From Coemansia sp. RSA 922 (taxonomy: Eukaryota; Kickxellomycota; Kickxellomycetes; Kickxellales; Kickxellaceae), in assembly GCA_027577415.1 (NCBI GenBank), contig JANBQS010000195.1:1-27047 (forward strand): a stretch of DNA of 27,047 nt, written 5' to 3'. The translations under genes and the position numbers were made by a program. Below are positions 1 to 7,324 of the stretch, piece after piece. Positions within the stretch are counted from its first letter, which is position 1. The number at the start of each line of letters is the position of its first letter. The notes beneath the pieces are model-generated. The model searched no databases and was not told the DNA's origin. It worked only from the letters and a program-made list of their open reading frames with translations.

Positions 1-93
1 AAGAAGGTTCTCGAGTCTGTGCAAGAGCGCTTCGAGGTCAATATCACCGAGCTACCTGCTGAGATTGACCCCAAGACCTACATGACCTCGTAA
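1..93 (+). CDS. SUB2: ATP-dependent RNA helicase SUB2/UAP56, C-terminal end (partial)
   Basis: Frame 1 reads without interruption for 30 codons to TAA at 91-93. The peptide contains VQERFEVNITELP followed by EIDPKTYM, which matches the extreme C-terminus of the DEAD-box helicase Sub2/UAP56/DDX39, where a helix ending in RFEVNI-x-ELP-x-EID-x-x-x-Y is characteristic. Sub2 works in spliceosome assembly and, with the TREX complex, in mRNA export in the nucleus. Only the tail after the second RecA domain is present; the catalytic motifs lie to the left of the window. The 3' side is AT-rich with several AATAAA-like stretches (about 150-190) and the gene converges on the minus-strand gene at 214-570. 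The identification rests on about 25 residues, so a close DDX39-type paralog is possible. Confidence 0.85.
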   Translation, partial: KKVLESVQERFEVNITELPAEIDPKTYMTS

Positions 94-213
94 ATACTCT
101 TTTTTTCTTCTCATTATGTATGTATTATGAGAAAAAGAAATGTTTAGTAATAATAAAAATAAAGAATGTAGTTGGCAACTATACAAATAAAGGTGAGAAA
201 AAAAGGTTCTCTT

Positions 214-570
214 CTAAGCTGCCGCTGGCGTGGTCTTTTTTTCCTTTGTTCCTGGACGAAGACGGCCACAGGCATATGCTACACCAATATAGAAGAGACC
301 CCACAGGGGGGTAGCTAAGCCAATAATCCATTTTATTTTACTGTTGTAGGAGTCATTATATCCAAAGTCGTTGATATATAGGCGATCGCTCTGTTGTTTC
401 AAAGTAATGACATGTCCGTCTGTTCCAGTTTGAAGGGGACCAAGTGAGAATATTTCAATAACATCTACATCTACTTCTATTTTTGTACGAGTTGAGTATA
501 CTTTAGCTCCCAGACAGACATTGGCCAGACAGAACAGTAGCACTGCTAGATATAGAATAACGCGTTTCAT
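214..570 (-). CDS. small type I membrane protein, 118 aa, function unknown
   Basis: I chose the ATG at 570 because it opens directly into a classic signal peptide (MKRVILYLAVLLFCLANVCLG), whereas the upstream in-frame ATG at 657 would add a second hydrophobic stretch. After the signal peptide there is a lumenal or extracellular part of about 60 residues rich in beta-branched residues with one N-glycosylation sequon (NDS). A single membrane segment follows (about residues 78-98, IIGLATPLWGLFYIGVAYAC), then a short basic C-terminus ending KEKKTTPAAA. The expected topology is N-out, C-in. I do not recognise the family. It converges on SUB2 and its pyrimidine-rich promoter lies at 571-750. Confidence is for a real gene, not for a function. 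Confidence 0.6.
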   Translation of the reverse strand: MKRVILYLAVLLFCLANVCLGAKVYSTRTKIEVDVDVIEIFSLGPLQTGTDGHVITLKQQSDRLYINDFGYNDSYNSKIKWIIGLATPLWGLFYIGVAYACGRLRPGTKEKKTTPAAA

Positions 571-1021
571 AGTTACAAGAGCAAATAAAAATAAAAATAA
601 TAAAGTGTTGGCAAGTAGAGGAATGAGAGAGGAGAGAAGAAGAGCATCCTTTGCCATGTAGGCAATGTGTTTGAATTTTTTTTCTTCCTCTTTTCCTCTT
701 TATCCCCTTTTTTTCTTTATTGGGGTTTTTTTTGCTTTGGTAAAGGTGCAAAGATTCTTTAATGTCAAAGGCGAGCTCTTAGTGAAAAGGCACAAGGGAA
801 AAAAAGCGACGCGCTTTTTAATCTTTTTACTCTTTTTAATCTTTGAAATAGCCAAGCGATTCCTTTGTGAAAGCCCAAAGAAATAAAGACAACTTGGTTC
901 GTGGAGAAACATTGATACTCGCAATTGGGATGCTCAAGCTCCAATTAAAAAAAAATAGTGTATAGACAGAAACATGTATTTGAAAAATGATATGCATAAT
1001 AAAAAAATGTAATAGACTAGT
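571..1021. other. noncoding stretch between two small minus-strand genes
   Basis: About 450 bases separate the starts/ends of the two small membrane-protein genes. The left part (about 665-740) is a strong pyrimidine run on the + strand, meaning a purine-rich leader for the 118-aa gene on the - strand. The remainder is AT-rich with A tracts near 948 and 1001. Short open frames here are low-complexity Phe/Lys/Leu strings, and I see no coding signal in them. Confidence 0.6.
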
Positions 1022-1267
1022 CTAATTTGTTAACCGCTTCTTTCTCAGTCTGCGGATGAAAAGGAATGTGAATAATATTACAACAAGTCCACCAACAACG
1101 CCAGCACCAATATACCATCCTTGATTATTACTCCCTCCTACGATTGTTGAGTCTGTGTAACAATTGGCATCGCCACGGCGAGGGTCGCAATCCGCTTTGG
1201 CAGGTGCAGCGATTACGTTGGCAATAAATGCTAGCAGGGCTAGAAACGACAGAGTAGCGGGAATCAT
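1022..1267 (-). CDS. small signal-peptide/single-TM protein, 81 aa, function unknown
   Basis: The ATG at 1267 starts a signal peptide (about residues 1-20, ending NVIAAPA). A short ectodomain of about 30 residues with two cysteines follows (DCDPRRGDANCYTD), then a glycine-rich membrane segment (about 51-70, IGAGVVGGLVVILFTFLFI) and a strongly basic cytoplasmic tail (RRLRKKRLTN). The layout is that of a minimal type I membrane protein. The two cysteines could form one disulphide. It resembles in plan, but not clearly in sequence, the 80-aa protein at 13255-13497. No family is recognised. The ordered signal/TM/positive-inside architecture in so short a frame argues for a real gene. Confidence 0.65.
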   Translation of the reverse strand: MIPATLSFLALLAFIANVIAAPAKADCDPRRGDANCYTDSTIVGGSNNQGWYIGAGVVGGLVVILFTFLFIRRLRKKRLTN

Positions 1268-2129
1268 TGTAATGCAACAATAAAAAAAATATATATTTGA
1301 AAAAAAATGAAGAATAGAAAAGCAAGATGTATTTTTTTTTTCACTTTACTAAAAATTCGACCACTGTTAAATAGGCCATGAGCTTTTCCCTCCAATCTTT
1401 TCTTTGCATTTTTTTTTACAAAGTGTGAGAGAGAGCTCTTAGTTTTAAAAAGAACATAAATCTCTTTCCTATTGTACAAAAAAAAAAAAAAAAGTTGAAA
1501 AGAACACATGATTTCTTTTTCTTTTCCGCTTTGCTTCTTTCTGAGATGATTTCAATTAAGTAATCAAGCGCTAATAATAGATTGTTTGGACCATGCAGTT
1601 GGAACTGCATTGTGCCAAGCACAATGCAAAAGGCGATTCTTAAGAAGTGGACATTGGAGCCAATAGCCAACCGAGATGTCAATCGCCACAGCCATAAAAA
1701 AAAAGAAACAGGGGAGGGAGCTTGATACACAATGGGAGGCTGGACAGACTGATGGGCTGACAGTTGAAAAAAAAATAAGGCTCTTATGTCTTTCTTTTTT
1801 AAATGATTTTCTTCAACAGTGTAACCTTATAACGATTAAAATTTTTTTGTGACTCCTTCCTAATAGTCTTCTCACTCAGCCACGCTTTTCCACACTATCT
1901 CTGGGTGGGGAGGCTTGGCTTGCAGCTTTTTTTCTTTTTTTCTCACAGCTTGCTCGGAGAAAAGTGCCAATCAGTAACGGACTGTGGGGGAGGAAAATCT
2001 GCTGACTTGGACCGGCCCATTCTGTGTTGTGCTTTGACAAAGCCTCTCTTTCTCTTTCTCCCCTCTTTTTCCCCCTTTTTTTTCTCTATCGATAATATTT
2101 TTTTTCTTGACTTTCATTTTTATCGTATA
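1268..2129. other. long divergent intergenic region
   Basis: Some 860 bases separate the minus-strand 81-aa gene and the plus-strand SUN gene. The left third is AT-rich with A/T homopolymers (for example a run of A near 1479-1493). The middle holds the nested inverted repeats annotated separately at 1581-1687, including CCAAT and ATTGG pentamers at 1660-1664 and 1653-1657. The right third (about 1925-2100) is a long pyrimidine-rich leader typical of the genes in this window. The open frame running from 1905 into the SUN gene starts with GTG and has no signal peptide, so I treat it as untranslated leader. Confidence 0.6.
1581..1687. other. cluster of nested inverted repeats; candidate structured RNA or multi-dyad regulatory element
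   Basis: Four pairings can be read directly. First, ATGCAGTT/AACTGCAT (1593-1600 with 1603-1610). Second, GCATTGTGC/GCACAATGC (1607-1615 with 1619-1627), a perfect 9-bp stem that shares GCAT with the first. Third, an outer stem ATTGT-TTGG/CCAA-ACAAT (1581-1589 with 1615-1625, two bases bulged), which encloses the first hairpin and competes with the second. Fourth, GGCGATT/AATCGCC (1632-1638 with 1681-1687), enclosing ATTGG/CCAAT (1653-1657 with 1660-1664). It lies inside a divergent intergenic region, outside any coding frame. I recognise no known RNA family. A dense promoter element bound by dimeric factors and a CCAAT-binding complex is the main alternative. Confidence 0.4.
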
Positions 2130-3362
2130 ATGAGAGTAGTCTCAACGGGTGTGGCTCTTGTGTCAGCACTTTTAGTGGCTGCTCACGCTTCGCCAGCTTT
2201 ATTGGATTTGGGTCAGTTACTTGGCGAACCATTGGCTATTTTTCTTAAACAGCCTAATAACCAAGTAGTCACTGTGTCGCCGGGCGACTATGACTTTGAT
2301 AAATCCGATTCGTCATCGGCTACGACTGGTTCTAGCTCGAGTACTCATCCCGTTTCTAGCTCTAGTAAAGGGCATGGTGGGTCATCTAGCCATCTGTCTT
2401 CTCCTCCTGCTACTGCCTGGTCCACTAGCAGCAGCGTTTCGTCGTCTTTGGGCTCTTCTAGCAGTGCAGCTCCACCACCACCACCGCCGCCTCCACCGCC
2501 ACCACCACCACCGCCTTCGCCTTCTCCACCTCCTCCTCCTCCAGTGAGCGGTGGTATTCCTGATGGGCAGGGTAACAACTTTAACACGCCTAGTGGGGCG
2601 GTCCGATTCCCGTGGAATTTTGGCAACGGCGATAACGTAGTTCCAATTACACCATCGTCATCTAACGGTGGGTGGGCAATGTCGCCTAACCAACAGTGTA
2701 GGGCGAACAGTTGGTGTCCATACGCATGTGCACCAGGATTTTACTCTGCTCAATGGGATCCCTCAGCTACCTCATATAACGGGCATGGTTCGATGAACGG
2801 CGGATTATTCGCAGATTCTAACGGTCGTCTGAGCAAACCATTCGCAGACAAACCGTTCTGTTTACCTGGTATGTTTAACGCACGTATTGTCAACAAACTC
2901 TCACAGTCGGTTTCTGCCTGTCAGACGGTTTATCCAGGTAACGAGGCTATGATTATTCCGTCGGTGGCTCAACCCGGTGGATCAGTATCGCTGAATGTCG
3001 TGCCGAGCTCATATTGGCTAGGTACTTCGTCCCAGTTTTACGTTAATCTGGCTGGTTCCTCTACTGAGCAGTGTATTTGGGGTAATGACGATAAACCGAT
3101 CGGTAACTGGGCACCGTATATTTTTGGTGGCGGACAGGCTCGTGATGGTAACACTTATATTAGTGTGCAGTATAACCCGCTTTACACGTCGATGGGATTC
3201 AAGACTACGGACGCTTATAACGTCAAGATTCAGTGCACTGGCGGTAAATGTAATTTCCCTACTGGCGGCCAGTGCAAGTGTGAGCAGGGTGTGTGCTCGG
3301 TCAATAACGGATGCACGGTTACTTTGCCTCAGGGTGCTTCAGCCGATTTTGTCATTTACTAA
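2130..3362 (+). CDS. SUN-family (GH132-like) secreted cell-wall protein
   Basis: The ATG at 2130 is followed by a signal peptide (about 1-20, ending AHASPA), giving 410 residues. Residues about 59-114 are Ser/Thr-rich. Residues 115-138 are almost pure proline, interrupted by SPSP. The SUN domain covers about 180-410, with the signature C-x5-CPYAC-x-PG-x5-QWDP near 190-211, SMNGGLF, and further conserved cysteines. SUN proteins (Sim1/Uth1/Nca3 group in yeast; described as beta-glucan-active in Candida and Aspergillus) act in wall remodelling and septation. The serine linker is probably O-mannosylated and the proline tract may be a rigid wall spacer. The C-terminal region is cysteine-rich (CKCEQGVCSVNNGC) and there is no GPI signal, so secretion or wall retention is expected. 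Confidence 0.9.
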   Translation: MRVVSTGVALVSALLVAAHASPALLDLGQLLGEPLAIFLKQPNNQVVTVSPGDYDFDKSDSSSATTGSSSSTHPVSSSSKGHGGSSSHLSSPPATAWSTSSSVSSSLGSSSSAAPPPPPPPPPPPPPPPSPSPPPPPPVSGGIPDGQGNNFNTPSGAVRFPWNFGNGDNVVPITPSSSNGGWAMSPNQQCRANSWCPYACAPGFYSAQWDPSATSYNGHGSMNGGLFADSNGRLSKPFADKPFCLPGMFNARIVNKLSQSVSACQTVYPGNEAMIIPSVAQPGGSVSLNVVPSSYWLGTSSQFYVNLAGSSTEQCIWGNDDKPIGNWAPYIFGGGQARDGNTYISVQYNPLYTSMGFKTTDAYNVKIQCTGGKCNFPTGGQCKCEQGVCSVNNGCTVTLPQGASADFVIY

Positions 3363-3418
3363 AAGAAACAATATTTTTTCAAACCATTAAAGTGAAGAAA
3401 AAAAAAGATAATATTTAT

Positions 3419-4432
3419 TTAGTATTCGTTGTTGAGTGGATGTGTTCTAATACGTTGTACGTAATCCAACAGTGCTTCTGCCTCTTTGGGAAACGCAGTG
3501 GCAATGGAATGGTCAGCAACAAAGGAAGGCACCCAACCCGAAAAGTCCGAATGATGGATACACGACCACTCCACATGGCCATCAGAGTATTCTCTGACTT
3601 CCTCATAAGTCTCATAAAAAGCGCGAACAAAGCCTCGTTGCTCCGTACAGTTGCGATGCTCAATAGGAACAGTAACGACTTGGAATCGACGAATAGGACG
3701 CGGAGCATCAGGCAGATCGTCCTCTGAAGTGACTGGCGGCGCCTGCGTAAGACCAGCAAACTGATTATGCGCCGGCGCCTTGTTGGGAGCCTGAAAATCA
3801 GCCATACTACGAACAGGCTTTAAAGATTTGACCAACCCACCACCCCCCTCAGTCGGCGATCCACAACGACTGGAGGAAAAGGCATTATTAGCAAACTGAC
3901 CACTAATACTAGTGGACGACTGAGTCCGACTGAGAAGCGCCAAGTTTGCCATACTAGCCGAAGGAGTGAAAATTCTGGGCTTGAGCTTTGCAGTCTCACC
4001 CAAAAATTCTCTCATAACGACCAGTTGACAATAATCCCTATTCGCCTTTAACCCTTGCGACTTGTACGAATACCGAAATACCTGACACAAATTAGGCACC
4101 ACTGTTTCCACTTTGTCCACCGCCAAGAGTTGCGGCATCCAACGCGGCAGATGCTCCGCGCGGCAGGAAAACATCACTTGCTTGAGCTCATCGTAGGAGC
4201 TCTCGAGATGGTGGAGGAATATATCGCGACGTAGCCAGCGGTGAGTTTCGTGTGGGTTGCGGTTCTGACGCTGAACTGTCATAAGTGGAGTCTGTTTGAC
4301 TATCGGGTAGCGCTTAGTGTAGGAAAGCAAGTCGTCGCATTTGTTGAGATACTGAGTAATAAAGTCATCAAACTTGCGTTGGTCTTCTAGTGGCGAAGGA
4401 ATAACAGCACGACGAATAGGTACCAAAACCAT
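3419..4432 (-). CDS. DUF3074-type START-like lipid-binding domain protein, 337 aa
   Basis: The ATG at 4432 has A at -3 and gives a 337-residue soluble protein with no signal peptide or membrane segment. The N-terminal part (about 70-150) has the pattern of START-like DUF3074 proteins: a W-rich start (RWLRRDIFLHHLESSYDELKQ), a helix, then a tract ending in RDYCQLVV. The C-terminal part (about 250-337) contains RRFQVVTVPIEHRNC, GFVRAFYETYEEVRE and WSCIHHSDFSGWVPSFVAD, typical of the beta-strand and C-terminal helix of these domains. Between them is a Ser/Gly/Pro-rich insert (about 160-250), likely disordered. Such domains are thought to bind lipids, but ligands are not established. The 3' end lies 56 bp from the convergent SUN gene. 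The family call is from memory of the pattern, so moderate. Confidence 0.65.
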   Translation of the reverse strand: MVLVPIRRAVIPSPLEDQRKFDDFITQYLNKCDDLLSYTKRYPIVKQTPLMTVQRQNRNPHETHRWLRRDIFLHHLESSYDELKQVMFSCRAEHLPRWMPQLLAVDKVETVVPNLCQVFRYSYKSQGLKANRDYCQLVVMREFLGETAKLKPRIFTPSASMANLALLSRTQSSTSISGQFANNAFSSSRCGSPTEGGGGLVKSLKPVRSMADFQAPNKAPAHNQFAGLTQAPPVTSEDDLPDAPRPIRRFQVVTVPIEHRNCTEQRGFVRAFYETYEEVREYSDGHVEWSCIHHSDFSGWVPSFVADHSIATAFPKEAEALLDYVQRIRTHPLNNEY

Positions 4433-4526
4433 GGTTATAAAAAAAAAAAAGAAGAGAGAAATAAATAAATTCGAGTATTTGGTAGAAAAAGAGTTTGTTT
4501 GGGGGGAAAATAAAGTTTTTGTTTTT

Positions 4527-7091
4527 TTAGGACTCGATGGCGAAATTGGGGTGCAGCATCAACATTGGTCCACGAGGTTCATCATCGTCAGTGATTTGCA
4601 TTGGTTCATCCGAGTTCTCCCCAGGCTCAGTATTTCTCAATGCAATGAGACATCCCTCGACCGAGACAAGATATTTGAGTACGGTTTTAACCAACCGCTG
4701 CTCATTAACAAAATCGTCCTCCGTCTGCATTGCCTCCTCACGCTGAGCCAAATACCAATCGACAAGATCCGCATGACGCACGCCCTCAGCATCAGCCGAC
4801 TCTGACAGACGCAGGACTAGCATCGACCGTACGCGGTCAAAGTCCTCACGACGAACCGACACCTTACGAGGCTCAGTAGATGGTTCAATAGAAGAGATTT
4901 CAGCAGAGGCTTCTGCTACCACTTCCTCTTCATCGTCTTCATAGACGTCGACATCGTCCATCTCGACATGCACAATAGAGCGGCGCAAAAGACGCACAGC
5001 CTCACGCACATGTCTCGTAGTAACAACCTCGGCGCAGTGGGCACGGGCCAAGGCCTCGCTAAGCCTGATAAGGGATTCCAGCTGGCGCACAGTGATCCTG
5101 TAGGCATTCTTGCCAGCGCCAACATCGTCTTGCCTCAAGTTCCTATACGACTCCCACAGCAGGCGCGCGGCGTCTTCGGCGAGCACAGGGCAGATGGTGC
5201 GGGCGTAGCGAATGTACCTCCGCAGCGTGGCTGGCGAAAAGGGCGGGGCGACGGCATTGTCCCTGAGCTGGTGGACAGCCACAATGTGGCGAGCGGTATT
5301 GTAGTCGGTGGTGTCGTTGGCGTCGTCCAGCACGACAAAGAACAGGTCAAAGCGCGACATAATGGGCGGACTCATGGCGACGTTCTGGCGCAGCGTCAGG
5401 CGGCGGTCGTAGCGGCCGCCGACGGGGTTGGCCGCGGCCAGGATGGCAGTGCGGGCGTTGAGCGTGGCGTGGATGCCGGCCTTTGCAATGGAGATGGTCT
5501 GCTGCTCCATGGCCTCGTGGATGGCGACCTGGTCCTTGAGGTCCATCTTGTCGAACTCGTCGATGCAGCAGACGCCGTGGTCGGCCAGCATCAGCGCGCC
5601 GGCCTCGATGGTGAACTCGCCGGTCTCGTCGTCGCGCACAACGCTGGCGGTCAGGCCGGCGGCCGACGACGCCTTGCCCGACGTGAACACGGCGCGCGGC
5701 AGAAAGCCGGCCACGTACTTGAGCAGCTGCGACTTTGACGTCGACGGGTCGCCGACAATGCACACGTTGATGTCGCCGCGCAGGCGCATGCCCTCGCGCG
5801 TGCGCTTGTGCACGCCGCCCAGCAGCTGCAGCAGCACGCCGCGCTTCAGCTCCTCGTGGCCAAAGACCGTCGGCGCCACCGACGCCACCAGCTGCGCATA
5901 CACGGCGCCGCCGCCCGCCGCCATGGCCGCCAGCTCCTCGCGCTCCTCGCGCGTCAGCCCGGCCAGGAACGCGTCGCGGTCCTCCTCGCCGCCGCCCTCC
6001 TCGTTGGCGCCCTCCGCCGACGCGTGGCAGGCGAGGAACGCGAGCCGGTACGCCAGCTCGTGCGGGGCCTGAGCCGAGCCACTGCGCTGGCCAAAGGCGC
6101 CGGCGCCGACCACGGCGCCGGCCTCGGGCAGCGCCACCAGCGCGCCGGTGAAGCGCGCGCGGTCGCCGGGCTTGACGCGCTCGACGGCGTCGCCGCGGAC
6201 GATGACGTCGAGCGTGCGCGGCATGCTGCCGGCCGGGATCTCGGCGGCGTTCTCCTGCACGCGCACGCGCTGCCAGTCGGCAAACTCGCTGCGGCCGACG
6301 TCCAGCGTCCACGCGGTTCGGTTCTGGCACACGCCGTTCTCGCACACGGCCGGCTCGGTGTACCGGAACTGCTGCGCCACCGAGCCGCTCTCGGTGCCGC
6401 ACTCGCCGCAGCGGAAGATGCCCGCCACAAGCTCGGGCCGCACCTCGGTGGTTCGCGTGACCGTGCCGCCGATACACGCCAGGGTGCCGATTTTGTCGGC
6501 GCGCAGCTCGCGCACGCGGTGCACCGCCGGCAGCCCGAACAGCGCCACCGACACCTTGATCGGCGCTGATTGATCAGCACTGGCGCGCTGCACGACGCGC
6601 TGGGCGGCGTGGCTGAGGTACGCGTCCAGGCGCAGGTAGTTCTCGAGCAGCGCCTGCGCCGCGCGCTCGTCGAAGCGCATCACGTGCGCAAAGTCGACGC
6701 TCAGCACGCCGCCCTCGTCGGCCCGCACGCGCCGCGCCTGCTCGACGTACACGCGCGCGCCGTCGCCGTCCTCGAACGTCTCGAGGAACGTCTCGAAGAT
6801 CACGCGGAACGCCTCGGCCGCCTCGTCGCGCACTTTGGCGCGGCCCTCGCGCGGCAGCAGCCCGAGCGTGTCGCGCAGCCGCCGCGCGCGCTCGTCCTGC
6901 ACCTCCTCGGTCGTCGTGCGGCTGCCCGGCGGCTTTCGCGAGTTGAGCGTCCCCAGGTCCGACACGCCCTCCTGCGTCTCCTGCGGGAGCTGTGAGTCGG
7001 AATTCAGCCGGTGCCGCAGCGAGCTCTCGCTCTCGAGCATCGGGATGCTGGACGTGAGTGGTGGGACGGCCCCACTGCTGGTAGGCATCAT
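4527..7091 (-). CDS. MCM6: DNA replication licensing factor MCM6 (replicative helicase subunit)
   Basis: The 854-residue protein has the full MCM layout. An N-terminal OB domain carries a zinc finger (C228-x2-C231-x18-C250-x4-C255, the spacing of MCM6). Walker A is GDPSTSKSQ (447-455), Walker B CIDEFDKMD (509-517) and the arginine finger SRF (579-581), with a winged-helix tail. The stretch QQFRYTEPAVC and the phrases around AGIHATLNARTAILAAANPVGGRYDRR are diagnostic of MCM6 rather than other MCMs. MCM6 forms part of the MCM2-7 ring that unwinds DNA at origins and forks in the nucleus. An acidic insert rich in Glu/Gly (about 357-397) lies before the AAA+ core. The codons of the N-terminal two thirds are extremely GC-rich. 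Two consecutive ATGs (7091, 7088) are possible starts. Confidence 0.96.
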   Translation of the reverse strand: MMPTSSGAVPPLTSSIPMLESESSLRHRLNSDSQLPQETQEGVSDLGTLNSRKPPGSRTTTEEVQDERARRLRDTLGLLPREGRAKVRDEAAEAFRVIFETFLETFEDGDGARVYVEQARRVRADEGGVLSVDFAHVMRFDERAAQALLENYLRLDAYLSHAAQRVVQRASADQSAPIKVSVALFGLPAVHRVRELRADKIGTLACIGGTVTRTTEVRPELVAGIFRCGECGTESGSVAQQFRYTEPAVCENGVCQNRTAWTLDVGRSEFADWQRVRVQENAAEIPAGSMPRTLDVIVRGDAVERVKPGDRARFTGALVALPEAGAVVGAGAFGQRSGSAQAPHELAYRLAFLACHASAEGANEEGGGEEDRDAFLAGLTREEREELAAMAAGGGAVYAQLVASVAPTVFGHEELKRGVLLQLLGGVHKRTREGMRLRGDINVCIVGDPSTSKSQLLKYVAGFLPRAVFTSGKASSAAGLTASVVRDDETGEFTIEAGALMLADHGVCCIDEFDKMDLKDQVAIHEAMEQQTISIAKAGIHATLNARTAILAAANPVGGRYDRRLTLRQNVAMSPPIMSRFDLFFVVLDDANDTTDYNTARHIVAVHQLRDNAVAPPFSPATLRRYIRYARTICPVLAEDAARLLWESYRNLRQDDVGAGKNAYRITVRQLESLIRLSEALARAHCAEVVTTRHVREAVRLLRRSIVHVEMDDVDVYEDDEEEVVAEASAEISSIEPSTEPRKVSVRREDFDRVRSMLVLRLSESADAEGVRHADLVDWYLAQREEAMQTEDDFVNEQRLVKTVLKYLVSVEGCLIALRNTEPGENSDEPMQITDDDEPRGPMLMLHPNFAIES

Positions 7092-7191
7092 GGTGTTATA
7101 AAGTTAATATTGTTAAATTACTAATAAATAAATAAAGATAAACAAAAAAGAAAGAGGAAAAGAGAAAACTTTCACTTTGTTGACTATTACA

Positions 7192-7204
7192 TTCTTGATC
7201 AAAT
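7192..7204. promoter_or_regulatory. TTCTTGATCAAAT motif upstream of MCM6
   Basis: A 13-mer containing the palindrome TTGATCAA sits about 100 bp upstream of the MCM6 ATG. Exactly the same 13-mer occurs in the SDR promoter (17022-17034), and a spaced version, TTGATC-G-GATCAA, lies in the IMP3/DUF2423 promoter (22754-22766). No binding factor is known to me for it. I found no MCB (ACGCGT) element in this promoter. Confidence 0.3.
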
Positions 7205-7276
7205 CCAAGCCTAATCAAAGAAAGCTCCCAAGTTGATCCTACGCCTTGGACTTGGTAATTGCTTGAAAGGATGTGC

Positions 7277-7285
7277 TTATCAGAT
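7277..7285 (-). promoter_or_regulatory. perfect iron-GATA-type site just downstream of FTR1
   Basis: TTATCAGAT is the exact reverse complement of ATCTGATAA, the consensus (ATCWGATAA) described for fungal iron-responsive GATA repressors such as SreA, Urbs1 and Fep1. It lies 40 bp past the FTR1 stop and about 190 bp upstream of MCM6. A role in FTR1 control from the 3' side, or chance, cannot be separated here. Confidence 0.3.
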
Positions 7286-7324
7286 AGCATTGTCAATTAT
7301 TAATAAATGTATTTATCTTAGTCT

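Noticed and set aside
1593..1700. tRNA or known snRNA in the hairpin cluster.
   Set aside because: A/B-box-like fragments are present on the - strand, but the T-loop is 6 bases and no acceptor stem forms; no snRNA landmark sequence is found.
1416..1730. 104-codon minus-strand frame over the hairpin region.
   Set aside because: Composition is random with poly-Phe/Lys, and it crosses inverted repeats that better explain the sequence.
1905..2129. N-terminal extension of the SUN protein.
   Set aside because: It starts with GTG, is low-complexity, and would bury the clear signal peptide at 2130.
4968..6995. Long open frames on the + strand and in other minus frames across MCM6 (up to 376 codons).
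   Set aside because: They lie in extremely GC-rich codons where stops are rare, are made of Arg/Ala/Gly strings, and overlap a fully supported MCM6.
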